This document shows positions 1-10,113 of a DNA stretch of 64,000 bases, piece by piece. The translations under genes and the position numbers were made by a program. How positions within the stretch are numbered: the first letter of the stretch is position 1; every line of letters starts with the position of its first letter. The notes beneath the pieces were generated by a model. The model ran no database searches and was not told where the DNA came from. It saw only the letters and a list, made by a program, of their open reading frames with translations. The DNA is taken from the NCBI RefSeq assembly GCF_014898815.1, contig NW_026515433.1:394501-458500 (forward strand), given 5' to 3'. Source of the DNA: Panonychus citri. Taxonomy: Eukaryota > Arthropoda > Arachnida > Trombidiformes > Tetranychidae.

Positions 1-297
1 GCTTACAACAATTACAAAAACAATCATCAAATCATTTTAAATGTTAGCTATTGAAATCTCCGAGTGTTATGATTAAAATTTTGAGCTTCGAGCTGAAGTT
101 GAATAATTTAGAAAACTCTTGAACTTTATAATCAATGTAATTGGGAAGCTGAATTTTATTGATTGTAATTAACCATGCGTATTGTTCAGAGATAATTAAT
201 TTATGGTTTTACAATTGAAATAATTTTCTTCAGGTTTCTACAATTTGATCATGTAACACACGAAACAATATTAGAAATTGATAAACTTTATTGTACA
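1..297. promoter_or_regulatory. 5' flank and probable 5' UTR of the receptor gene
   Basis: This AT-rich stretch precedes the receptor coding start. A pyrimidine-rich 3' splice site ending in AG at 232-233 suggests that a 5' UTR exon begins near 234 and that an upstream noncoding exon lies outside the window or in the first 200 bases. No TATA box was recognised. Confidence 0.35.
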
Positions 298-1833
298 ATG
301 GAAAAGATAATCGAAACTTGGATAAGTGAAAATAGAAAGAAAATTAAAAGACTTCAAATTGGAACTAAAACTATCTACAAACCGACCGATGGAAAAGAGA
401 ATTTGTCCTATTTCGAAGATCAAATTAAACGATTTCACGTTTTAAATCAAGGATTCGATTTGAAACTTCGGTCCATTCGAGAAATTATCATCTACGAAAC
501 TTTTATATTCCTATTCAATTTAATTGGCGTAATTCGTTCAGTTATAATAATTATATCCAACGAAGATCTACCTTACAACGATCAAATAATCACTTATTTA
601 GGCGATGGTCTCGCAGGTCATAAAAGTCGAAAAGTTGTTATAATAATTTTACTTCTTGCTCAAAGTTTTCTTATGGGAATCAAAACTACTGCTGTTTGGT
701 TCGAGTTGAATTATGAAATTAAGTTATTAAGAAAATTGGCTGTTATCAAAAACTTTGGATTCGATCAAGTTTCACTTAAATTGCGATTTAATGATTGTCA
801 AAAATTCCAAAGATTCTCAATCATTATCATGAAAAGCGTGAATATCATCACGGCCATTTCTTGGTTCGTTATTTGTTTCGCTTATTTCCTCCTGATCCAA
901 TCAACTTGGAATTTTACAAGCGGATTGATGACAAAATTGCTCGTAATTATTTGGTTATTTTACTTTCTAATTGCCGTTTACTGGTGCGCCATAATTATAT
1001 TTATATTCGTGTGTATGTTACTGATTTTCTTTGCGTACATCAAATATCTTCAAGACTCGACTAACTCCCGTACCTACCGATCGGCTTCAATGACTGAATG
1101 TTCAGTAAACTCTCTGCACGATTTAGTAACTGACCACAACGATACTTACAATATGTTAGATCTTTGTCAGATGTTCTCTCGTCCAATTCTGTTCTTTATT
1201 TTCGTCCCCGTGACGCTCATCGCTGATGTGCTCTTTTTCTTTGGTTTCATCCACGGAGTCGAAGAAGGTTTCGTTAACATGGCGAGCACGATAATCGCAA
1301 GTATCATAATCACTATTTTCGCAATCGCCACTTATCTGGTTGGTAGTATTAATAGTAAGGTAATTATCGATAATCAGTTATGCTTCTGGTTGAATAATTA
1401 ATTGAGAACTTTAATCATAGGCCATTAAAGCGAGTAAATCAATTCATAAGCTGATCATAAATACGCCATTTGATATTCAAGTGAAACTAAAGGTAATTGT
1501 TTGGTTTGACATTCTAACACTATTCATTCACTATTCATTAAATTGAGCATCTTGAATGAATCATTAACAATGAAATTAAGTATTAATACTTGTGAGATAT
1601 TGATTCCAATTATTAATTAAATTTCAAGGCTCTTTTCTTACTTGAAAGGATAATGGAAACTCCAGTTGGGATGCAAACTTTAGACTCAGTTGTGCTAAAG
1701 GAAAGAGTAATAATTGTAAGTATAAATCAATAATCACCTTTAATCATCATCTCAATTTCTTAATCATCAGTATCTATTGGAACATGCATCAAATATTATG
1801 TTGTTTACGTGTAACTTTGGTACAGTTCGATAA
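298..1833 (+). CDS. Gustatory-receptor-like seven-transmembrane chemoreceptor
   Basis: The predicted role is a ligand-gated chemoreceptor in the plasma membrane of sensory neurons. Exon 1 (298-1359) encodes 354 residues with about six hydrophobic segments and an intracellular-looking N-terminus. Exons 2 (1421-1492) and 3 (1629-1715) each start and end in phase 0, joined by GT-AG introns. Phase-0 introns clustered near the C-terminus are a known hallmark of arthropod Gr genes. Exon 3 reads ALFLLERIMETPVGMQTLD, resembling the stretch before the last membrane helix of Grs. The last exon (about 1771-1833) is uncertain. The phase-consistent frame ends quickly, while the other two frames together look like the terminal family motif (tyrosine, hydrophobics, then LVQF), so a lost base or a pseudogene is possible. 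The expected length of about 430 residues fits the family. Confidence 0.6.
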
Positions 1834-2834
1834 AATTAACTAATTGCGAAAAGATGAAAACACAAAGAAGAAAATCAAATAATTAGAAGAACAATCAACT
1901 TTGAAAATCGATTCATTCTAATCAATTTAATCTCAATGTAAATGAAAAACTTACCTAATAAATGGAAACAATCAAAATGATCGTAAAGAACAATTTAAAC
2001 TTTTTTGAAAAGAGGAAGAGAAGATGAAGATAATTAGAGAAGGTGGAAGAGGAGGAAGAAGAAGAAGAAGAAGAAGATGATGATGATTATAATCTCAGCA
2101 AAAAGTGATAGAAATAATTTATATTAAGGACAAACCAATAATCTAGATTGAGTTCGAAGACAAAAACTGGATTGTAATCAAGTCTATTGGTTGATCTCAT
2201 TTTCACCATCATTCGTTTTGATTCATCTTCTCATCATTTTATCATCTTTACAGGTAAGAGTTACGATAAGTAGAGAAGAAAAAGAAGATTATTCAAATTG
2301 TAATTTAACCTAAATTCTCAAACAATTGTTCCTCTCAATTAACAATTTACTTCCTTAATTCTCATCTACATAATAATAAACTTTCTCTTTCTTTCATCTT
2401 CAATTCCGTTCTTCTTTCTCACCTTCATCATCTTCCTTATCCTTTGTTACATCATTATCCTGATTCTTAATCTTAATTGTTATTATTATCGTTATTATTA
2501 CATTGACAATCAAGTTACAAAACTTTGTCTCTTTATTATAACGATTAAATCAAATGTTGTAGGAATTAAATATCTTAATTGGTGAATAATAACAAACGAA
2601 AATTTTTCACTCAGAATTGATTTTTGAAACGTAAGAATTAATTTCATCAATGATTAACTTTGGAGAGACTATTTTCCTGTAGCTAACGATTAACTAGTGG
2701 ATTATTGAGAGGTCGAGCTGATCTGAAACTCCAACTTCTTTCTTAACAGTTACTTGTTAGTTAATGGTCAATTCTAAAGGCCTATGATTGTGAACAATAG
2801 ATGAGTTTATGATGATTATTAATAGTTAAGTGAT
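1834..2834. other. Intergenic, AT-rich with a purine tract
   Basis: No coding sequence is supported here. It holds a GA-rich low-complexity tract around 2010-2085 (GAA/GGA units on the plus strand) and CT-rich stretches around 2390-2460. A good splice-donor-like ACAG/GTAAGAG lies near 2250, but no exon can be attached to it. Confidence 0.5.
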
Positions 2835-3025
2835 TTTTGTAAAGCTAAAGGCAAGAAACAAGAAAAGGATAACAGTATTTTTTTATTATCCCATCATCAG
2901 GTAACGGTAAATGGATTTGCCATTTACAGTTACCTAGTTAAGTTACTGGCTCTTTGTTGCTTTGTCCAGTTGACGACTGACCAATTGATTGACCTCGTAT
3001 ATAGGATTGGTTGAGTTTAGAAATT
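2835..3025. repeat. Duplicated noncoding block A, left copy
   Basis: This stretch (an AAGGCAAGA motif, GGATAACAGTA, a long T run, GGTAACGGTAAATGG, then TTACTGGCTCTTTGTTGC and GACGACTGACCAATTG) recurs with small differences at about 18300-18520 in the same orientation. It encodes nothing recognisable. The copies lie on either side of the retrotransposon. Confidence 0.75.
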
Positions 3026-3124
3026 GAGGTGAACGAATAAATTATTTTTTAATTTACATCAAGTTTTTGTATTTAGTTAAATTGTGAATCATTTGTTAAG
3101 AAAAGTTTGTAAGAAATTATGAGT

Positions 3125-3680
3125 TTCATGAAGATTGAATTGTAAAACCGGAAGAACGAAGAAACTTATGCAAGTCTTTTTTTTGAATGGAAAAAAAGTT
3201 GAAAGATTATAAAGAGGAAAAGAAAAGGAAAAGTAAATTGAATTGTTTATTTGATTGTTGATGATGATCAGAGAAATGACCAATGATCATTGGTCATTGG
3301 TCATTGGCTGTTGTCGAGTTGGTCAAAAGTGTCGCATGAGTTTTTTACAATTGTTCAGTTTTCCTTTTGTATCCAATGTGATGAAAGAGCCTCTCCCACC
3401 CTCGGTGGATAACTTATTATGTATAATAAAGTGGAGGAGTAGTAGGAGGTGATGAGGATGAGGGTGATAAAGAAGATGATGAAGATGAAGAAGAAGAAGA
3501 AGAAGAAGATGCTGGAGAAGAAGATGACGCTGATGGTAGTAGTGGGGGTGGTACGTGGGTGAGGATATGCAATCAGCTGTTGTTGTTGTTGTTGTTTACG
3601 ATTGTTTAACCCTGACATAACCGGAAGGTCCGAGAGTCACAAATAATACAATCCAATGCATAAGCTTCATCTTTTCATCT
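3125..3680. repeat. Duplicated noncoding block B, left copy
   Basis: About 540 bases are almost identical to 19525-20070 in the same orientation. The only differences seen by eye are a few substitutions and changes in the GA-rich microsatellite (3424-3530 here). The block contains a perfect 24-base palindrome at 3275-3298 (half site AATGACCAATGA), followed by another ATTGGTCATTGG unit. It also holds a CAGCTG E-box followed by a short TTG repeat. Open frames across it are low complexity and not credible genes. Confidence 0.85.
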
Positions 3681-3931
3681 TTAGCTGTTTAGCCAATTGC
3701 TTTTTCATCTCTCGCTCTCTAACAAACACCCTAACCTTAGGTCAACCACCCACTCGCCCATTGCTGACCCTTGTCATCATTTAATACCAAACAGCGTCTG
3801 TTTGAATATTTAATCTTTTTCTTCTTCAAGTTAAATCATAATTTGATGATTACAATATAATCGTACAAATGATCATAATTACAATCTCAACCTGATATCA
3901 TTAAAAATTTGATAGTAATTATCATCACCAA

Positions 3932-5032
3932 TGTGGGGTTAGATTTGAGATGAGGGGGTTGATGATCACTTTTAGATCGATGGATGGATTTGAGTTGGAA
4001 CTCGGAAAAGTCTCTAGACTTCGGAAGGAAGATTTTCGGTCCCACAAAACCGATAACAGATTCGTTTAGGATCACTGAATAACAAGAGCACTCAAATCTA
4101 GACTCACTTAAGTGTCTTCGTTTTCACTATTTAACTTAATTCTCTTGAATTGATTGAGAAGATGGAGAAAATTAGAATTTCTGAATAATTCAGATTGATG
4201 GATGGAATTGAGATTAACACGTTTTTGTGAAAAGAAATTTTAATCGAGTAAGTTAACTATTTGAATGTTAAAACATTACTGAAGAGAAAGAGGGAAAAAT
4301 CTTGTTCTAATAGGAACAGAGAACAAAGAAAAAAGGGGTTTCACAATTAAAGAAAGGGGGAAAACAAATTAATCTCTTAATGATGAGATAAAAGGTAAAG
4401 GTTATAATGTAACTCTTATGTCTCGACAAAGTGAGACTTGTGGTTGAGTTTTTGGTTAAAGATAAAAAATGAACTTGAAGATAAGCTTGTAGGCTTATTA
4501 GTACTAAAGATGAAAAAATAAAAGAAAGGGAAAAGAAAGAGGAAAAGAAAGGGAAAAACGGGTCTCTTTCTTTGGTGACCAAATTTTGGTAACTTAAGTT
4601 CAAGAGATTTGGGTTTTACAATTAAGGAAATTTGTAAATTGTAACAATTAAGAATCGGAATCAAAATTATATCTTTAGATATAAAATCAATTTTTGGTTA
4701 AATCTGATTGGTTTTAACAATCAGGATTCGTTAATTTATAATTAATTCAATTGTTAATTAGGGATACTAATTAAGCGTATTGGTTAATTATAACAATGAG
4801 GGAAATTACAATTATAGTTGTGGGAGGAATTAAACAAAGTTAAATTGTTGAATAGAAAAAAGAAAAAGCTTTAAGCTTAATCATAGGCACAATTAACTAA
4901 TTGTTAGAACTTAAACAAAATTTAAATAGAAAATTAAAGAAAATTAGAAAATGTTTTTAAATGAATCAAGTTTCCAAATCATGATAGTGATGAAGATGAA
5001 AGCTTGAGGATTTCATGATTTTCTACCCTTCA
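3932..5032 (-). repeat. 3' LTR of the retrotransposon
   Basis: This 1101-base direct repeat is shared with 13256-14346. Read in the element's direction it begins TGAAGGG and ends CCCCACA. Its first three sense bases (5032-5030) are the TGA stop codon of the upstream reading frame. It is ten bases longer than the other LTR because of six indels and shows no substitution that I could find. Upstream of it in sense the polypurine tract is weak (CTGGGGAC). Confidence 0.93.
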
Positions 5033-8000
5033 GTCCCCAGCGTTTTGACTGAGATACTTCTTCAGGGTTTCAGCGGAGATCCTATTGGGATTTGGGGAAC
5101 TTGATGATGTTGGTTGGGGTGAATTCTCTGGACTGAATTCAATGAGTTGGGGCGATTTTGGTTTTTGTTTTCTGGGGTCCTGGGAAGTGTTTAAAGAACC
5201 AAAGGTTGATGGAGGGTCAGGTAAATTCTCTAGAATTACACGAGCGGCAGCGGTTAGGGTCTTGGTATTTGGTGATGGAGTTGATGTGGATGAAGATGAA
5301 GATGTTGGAATATTTTTATATTTTTCCTTTAGTTGATTTGATGAGATGAATGGAACTCTATGTCCATCGATTAAATATTCAGTCGGTTGATTATTAACAC
5401 GCTTTGAATTGAGAGGGAATGAAAATGAAGGTAAAGGTTCACTCGAAGATGAACATGATGTTGATGATGAAGGTGAAGGAGCGGGTGAAACACAATTAAA
5501 AGAATTGTATTCAGGGGCGGATTGATGATGATGAAAATAAGACCAATCAACTGGCCATTTGGCTTTCTTGGATTCCACCAATTGACTGAATCTTTTATGA
5601 AGATAAGAAACTTTATCGTTTCTTACATAAAGATGAATTGATTGATTGTGAATTCCACGTCCGGTGGATTTGACTTTTTGTTCGATTTCCTGCCAGAAAA
5701 ACATGTACATTCTCATTGCAGTGAGAGCTTCGATCGAGGGTGAGTGTGATTGGGCTCTAATTGTATAACCACTGAAGAGAATGAAGGCGAGGAGAGAGAG
5801 TGATGCTGGAGATGTTCGGTAGGGAGAAAAGTAAATGGTGACATCTCTTAATTTCGGGCGAAGAAGGTCTATTTCAGGGGGAGTAAGTTGGATGCAATTT
5901 AATAGAGAGATTAGACCAGCACCGACTATCTGCTTAGCACAGGCCAAATAACAAAGAACTTGATCTCGGACTGAAGCTAAGTGTTTAGCGAACTTTAAAT
6001 TTTCTTTCTTTAAACCATGGAATTGGGTATCCATGTAATTAATGTTCTTATAATGAACGAGGGTTTCGTAAACGACGTTCATGTTTCCATCGATGATTAC
6101 GATCCATACTGGATGTGGAATGATTTTTCTATTTCCTTCGGCGGTGAATCTTTCAATTCGAACATACGCCGCGTTGATTGAGTAGATATTCGATGGATCA
6201 GGATGTTCACTTATACATTCTTTTAAAAGTTCTTGATGGTGAGAAGAAAGTTCTTCTACTTGTTGATCGACCAGCGAGTTGAAAATAATAGCGGCTTTGT
6301 TTTTTCGATTGGCTCGATATTCGAGTCTTTGTGGGTTGATAGCCGGCGGTTGATCAAAAGTGACCAATTCTCGCATGGAGGGAAACATTTCTTTAATTTT
6401 ATTTTTAATTTCTTTTTGTTCATCGTCTTTTAGTCGATGAAAGGGGTTGATGGCCGTAAAAGGGTTAATTGGTTCACCAGCATCGGGAGATAAACCGATG
6501 GGTGAGAGAGGAAGATCACGATTAGCTTTTCCTGCAGTGAGTTTCAGCCATTCTTCCGAATCATTTAGGAGGTATTGAGGGACTGAGTTTCTTTTACTAT
6601 TAGATGACCAAGTAGTTCGAGGTCGAGAGGGAGCGGGAGGATAAGGTACAACGGAGGGAAAACCAATTGTACGAACAAACTCTTCGTTCTCTGAGAGAGG
6701 GAGAGTTGGTTCCTTCGACTTGTTAAAACTTTCCCAGAAACCTAATCTCAAGTTCGCATGGGAACGAATGTTGGTATCTGATAGAAGTGGGTCGTCGGGA
6801 TTTTCTTCTTTCTGGACTAAGAGACAAGCGTATAACTCGAATTTCTGTTCGAAATTAAACTCATGGGTAGAGTAAGAAATCTGAGGCTGAGGTGCGAGTT
6901 TAACATGGGGAGGAATAAAACTAATTAATCTCTTAGGATTGATTGTAGAAAGTTCCTTTACAGAGGAACCATGATGAAAAACTGAAATTGATTTCAAATC
7001 AACTTCTTCCCTAAATAAGCCTAAGCGACACTTTGATTCGTGTTCGAATAATAAATTGGGACTAACTTGTTTGGAGCAAAGAGTAAAACGACAAATGAAT
7101 TTACAGTTACGATAATTTACATAAGTCTTCGAATAAGAAATCGAACTGTAAGTTGGGTACTCATCAAGCGAAGCGAAAGTTTTTAAACAAGTTGGGTTGA
7201 GACAAATAAATTTGTTCGGCTTAGATGGTGGGGTCAATTTTAGAACAGCAATTAAATTTTGGATGAAAATGATGCATTTGGTGCAATACCAATGCTTGCA
7301 GAAATCGCACTCGAGGGGGATTAGGGCAACTTGTTCACAAAAGAAACAACGAATTTCATCAATAAATGAATCTAATTGCTCATGAACAACCGAACATTTG
7401 GATATACCTTTAGGTATTTTCGGCAGAGCAATTGAATGAATTTCTTCATCTTGGTAAAGATTCAGAAATAACTTTTCTCTAATCATTCGATTATATTTTT
7501 CTCGAATATTTTTGAAGTTTTGATTTTTCATTAGAACTAAAGATCTAACCTGATTATATTTCTCAATAGAAACATGAGAAGGAAGTTCTAACGGGAGAGG
7601 AGCTGGAATTTCATTAGGATAAGTTTTTGGGTATTCACCTGGTTTTGGATATTTGTTCGGATAGGAAGTGGATGGCATGAAACACTGAGAATTAGACTTA
7701 ATCATGACCTTACCTTTTTCTTCCTCCATTGGATTTCTCAGGGAAACTTTTCTAATTTGTTTCGGATTTGGTGATGAGAGGGAATCTAATGATTCGATCG
7801 AAATTGATCGCTTGAGGTTGGATGGTTGTTGAACAATTGGTGAATCGAATTTAACACTTTTCAGTTCAGAATTTCTCTTAGGAGATGAGGTGAGTTCGTG
7901 ACACGGAAATTTGGGTTGAACAGTTTTCACAATTGGTCCGGGAATGTACCAACAATCGGGATCACTTTCGTATCCACAAAGAGATTTTAATAGATGAGCA

Positions 8001-8071
8001 GTAGCACGGCGATTATCAAGAGGAACTGGTACACTGATAGGTGATGATGAGGGAGAAGCGTTTTTATCCAT
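5030..8071 (-). CDS. Retrotransposon third ORF: RING finger plus REXO1-like exonuclease fold
   Basis: This frame codes for 1013 residues downstream of integrase, in the env position, but has no signal peptide or membrane helix. Residues about 242-295 form a RING-like cluster (CFFC, then CDFC, HWYCTKC, and a final C-x4-C). Residues 323-348 hold a second Cys/His cluster like a TRAF- or SIAH-type zinc finger. Residues about 637-796 align in pattern with the REXO1/REX1 branch of DEDDh exonucleases: hydrophobic strand plus VVYETLV, then QFHGLKKENL, a GAGL segment, DVT, and HSPSIEALTAMRMY. The catalytic set looks degenerate. The first Asp of the DxE motif is replaced, the middle Asp is missing, the last Asp is Glu, and the His is kept. 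The remainder is Ser/Pro-rich. The frame stays open upstream to about 8236 and joins integrase, so it is probably the C-terminal part of the polyprotein rather than a separate gene. Confidence 0.8.
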   Translation of the reverse strand: MDKNASPSSSPISVPVPLDNRRATAHLLKSLCGYESDPDCWYIPGPIVKTVQPKFPCHELTSSPKRNSELKSVKFDSPIVQQPSNLKRSISIESLDSLSSPNPKQIRKVSLRNPMEEEKGKVMIKSNSQCFMPSTSYPNKYPKPGEYPKTYPNEIPAPLPLELPSHVSIEKYNQVRSLVLMKNQNFKNIREKYNRMIREKLFLNLYQDEEIHSIALPKIPKGISKCSVVHEQLDSFIDEIRCFFCEQVALIPLECDFCKHWYCTKCIIFIQNLIAVLKLTPPSKPNKFICLNPTCLKTFASLDEYPTYSSISYSKTYVNYRNCKFICRFTLCSKQVSPNLLFEHESKCRLGLFREEVDLKSISVFHHGSSVKELSTINPKRLISFIPPHVKLAPQPQISYSTHEFNFEQKFELYACLLVQKEENPDDPLLSDTNIRSHANLRLGFWESFNKSKEPTLPLSENEEFVRTIGFPSVVPYPPAPSRPRTTWSSNSKRNSVPQYLLNDSEEWLKLTAGKANRDLPLSPIGLSPDAGEPINPFTAINPFHRLKDDEQKEIKNKIKEMFPSMRELVTFDQPPAINPQRLEYRANRKNKAAIIFNSLVDQQVEELSSHHQELLKECISEHPDPSNIYSINAAYVRIERFTAEGNRKIIPHPVWIVIIDGNMNVVYETLVHYKNINYMDTQFHGLKKENLKFAKHLASVRDQVLCYLACAKQIVGAGLISLLNCIQLTPPEIDLLRPKLRDVTIYFSPYRTSPASLSLLAFILFSGYTIRAQSHSPSIEALTAMRMYMFFWQEIEQKVKSTGRGIHNQSIHLYVRNDKVSYLHKRFSQLVESKKAKWPVDWSYFHHHQSAPEYNSFNCVSPAPSPSSSTSCSSSSEPLPSFSFPLNSKRVNNQPTEYLIDGHRVPFISSNQLKEKYKNIPTSSSSSTSTPSPNTKTLTAAARVILENLPDPPSTFGSLNTSQDPRKQKPKSPQLIEFSPENSPQPTSSSSPNPNRISAETLKKYLSQNAGD

Positions 8072-8193
8072 TTGGGTAGTGGGCGAATTTAGCTTTTTTA
8101 ATTGTTGATGATTAATTAGATGATAATTAAGTTGAAGATGATTAAGATGAAGAGAGTCAAGTAAATCACTTTTAGTCTGGTGACCGGAAGCAC

Positions 8194-10113
8194 TTAAACT
8201 TGTGATGAAAATGGCGACAAGATGATTAATATCACTTTAGTAAAAACGTAAGCGCGTAATCTTTCAGCGATGGTACGATTGCACCTTTCCACAATACCTT
8301 GGGATTGCGGGTGGTAAGGGGTACTAGTGTCATGAACAATTCCATGTTTGTCCAGAAACTTTGAGAATTCATCAGAAGTGAAATTAGTTCCTAAATCAGT
8401 CTGAATATGAGTAGGAAAACCAAAGAGATGAAAGAAGGGAGAGAGAAAATTGATTACGGTTGAAGCCGTTTGATTTAAGGTCATCTTCGCATATACGAAG
8501 CGGGAGAGAACATCAACAATTACTAAGATATATTTCTTAGAATTACCAATATTGATGGGGCCTTGCACATCAAGTTCGAAGCGCTGGAAAATTTCTTGAG
8601 GGATTGGCTTTGCCGAGGGATCAACGTAAATCACGTTCGAGGGTTTCGCTAAATTGCAAATTAAACAATTTTCACACAACTTTTTGACTTCGTCATACAG
8701 AAATTTACACCAAAATCGTCGAGCGATATTCAGATAGGTTTTCTCTGTACCGAAATGTCCACCTAAAGTTGATTCATGTTCTAATTTAAATATCTCTATT
8801 AAGATCTCAGGGTCGATAACTAATCTAGTTCCAAAAGGAGTTCGAGAATCTTTTCGATAGAGTAAATTGTCTCTAAGAACATATCGTTTCGAAGCGATCG
8901 AATTAGGATTGGATAGTTGAGAAATGATGGATTGAACATCGGGATTATTTTGTTGGGATGTTCTAACTTTTTCTTTCCATGAAGAAAATTCATTAGGAGT
9001 TGATTTTGATTGAGGTTGAAGATGAGCGATTTCAGATGAGAGTGAATATAAGATGAGTGGAGGTTCCTTGATTTGTTCATAATCAAGTAGAGGTGATTCA
9101 AAGGAGATGTTGATGAGATTGAGTCCGATATCATAAGAGTGATGACATGAAGGTTCTTCGACATATTCATTAAGGAAAATTTTGTCCAGAAATTCTTCCT
9201 CAGGGTCGATAGTTTTTCTATGGTCCCATTCGGACTGATAACGGGAGAAACAATCAGGGGGATGGGTTGATCCTTTTTTATATATAACTTTAAAGTTATA
9301 TGAGGCTAACATAATAGACCATCTTTGTAAACGGGAACTTTTAAAGTTGATCTTTGGGAGTTGACAAAGAGCATGATGGTCGGTCTCGATCAGAAAATGT
9401 TCACCATCGAGATAATGGCTGTACTTATATACGCCAACGAGAATAGCAAGAAGTTCTTTTTCACTTACACTGTAGTGTAGTTGGTGTTTGAGTAATTTTT
9501 GGGAGAAAAATGAAATTGGAAGCCAGTGGGTAACTGTTTCTATGGGATTATCCGGGTTAAAATCTTCGGATTTGTCGTCTTCCTGTAATAGGATTCCACC
9601 AACGGCAACATCAGATGCATCGACGGAAATTTTTCGACGGAGTTTAGGGTTGAAATGAACCAATAGCGTAGTATTGATTAGGGATGATTTCAGAGAATCG
9701 AGGGCTTGTTTATCAGCAGGGAGAATTTTGAATTTTCGTTCTTTTGAAATTAAACGATAAAGTGGTGCAGCTATTGAGGAATAGTTTTTGATGTAACGGG
9801 AGAAATAGTTGTAGCAACCTAGGAGGGATTGCAATTCACGAACTGTTTTGGGGTATCGGAGGTTGACTAAGGCTTGAACCTTTTTAGGATCAGGTCGAAT
9901 TCCATCACCTGAAACTAAGTGACCTAACAAGAGAATTTCGGTTTGACCGAAGTGGCACTTCTCGGGTTTAACCTTTAGGTTATATTTTCGCAGACGATCC
10001 ATTACAAGTTTTGTATTGGCGATTAACTCTTCAAAAGTTGTACCAACGATGGGAATGTCATCGAAGTACCCAATACAGTTAACATATTGGAGTCCTTCTA
10101 GAACCTTGTTCAT
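8194..10113 (-). CDS. pol: Retrotransposon pol, second part: RT C-terminus, RNase H, integrase (broken)
   Basis: The frame begins inside the reverse transcriptase palm and carries the catalytic YFDD motif, thumb and connection. RNase H follows (DASD, SEKELLAI and ETDHHAL). Integrase has an HHCC zinc module (HES-x3-GH, CENCLIC) and a catalytic core with the DDE triad (ELDVQGP, QTDLGTNF, GIVERCN). Integrase then ends abruptly about 20 residues after the Glu. The natural continuation of the core is found in the frame of the third ORF, one base out of step at about 8236-8239 in a short T run on the plus strand. The start given is only the first Met after the upstream break near 10122 and is not a biological start. 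The enzyme makes and integrates the element's cDNA. Confidence 0.88.
   Translation of the reverse strand: MNKVLEGLQYVNCIGYFDDIPIVGTTFEELIANTKLVMDRLRKYNLKVKPEKCHFGQTEILLLGHLVSGDGIRPDPKKVQALVNLRYPKTVRELQSLLGCYNYFSRYIKNYSSIAAPLYRLISKERKFKILPADKQALDSLKSSLINTTLLVHFNPKLRRKISVDASDVAVGGILLQEDDKSEDFNPDNPIETVTHWLPISFFSQKLLKHQLHYSVSEKELLAILVGVYKYSHYLDGEHFLIETDHHALCQLPKINFKSSRLQRWSIMLASYNFKVIYKKGSTHPPDCFSRYQSEWDHRKTIDPEEEFLDKIFLNEYVEEPSCHHSYDIGLNLINISFESPLLDYEQIKEPPLILYSLSSEIAHLQPQSKSTPNEFSSWKEKVRTSQQNNPDVQSIISQLSNPNSIASKRYVLRDNLLYRKDSRTPFGTRLVIDPEILIEIFKLEHESTLGGHFGTEKTYLNIARRFWCKFLYDEVKKLCENCLICNLAKPSNVIYVDPSAKPIPQEIFQRFELDVQGPINIGNSKKYILVIVDVLSRFVYAKMTLNQTASTVINFLSPFFHLFGFPTHIQTDLGTNFTSDEFSKFLDKHGIVHDTSTPYHPQSQGIVERCNRTIAERLRAYVFTKVILIILSPFSSQV

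Noticed and set aside
3355..3618. Minus-strand frame rich in Phe/Ile and Gln, repeated at 19748-20008
   Set aside because: It is the translation of a GA-rich microsatellite and a TTG repeat within the duplicated noncoding block. The lengths differ with the repeat and there is no conserved domain.
5030..8071. Third ORF as a retroviral envelope gene
   Set aside because: There is no signal peptide, membrane helix, furin site or glycosylation pattern. The zinc clusters and exonuclease-like segment argue for an intracellular protein.
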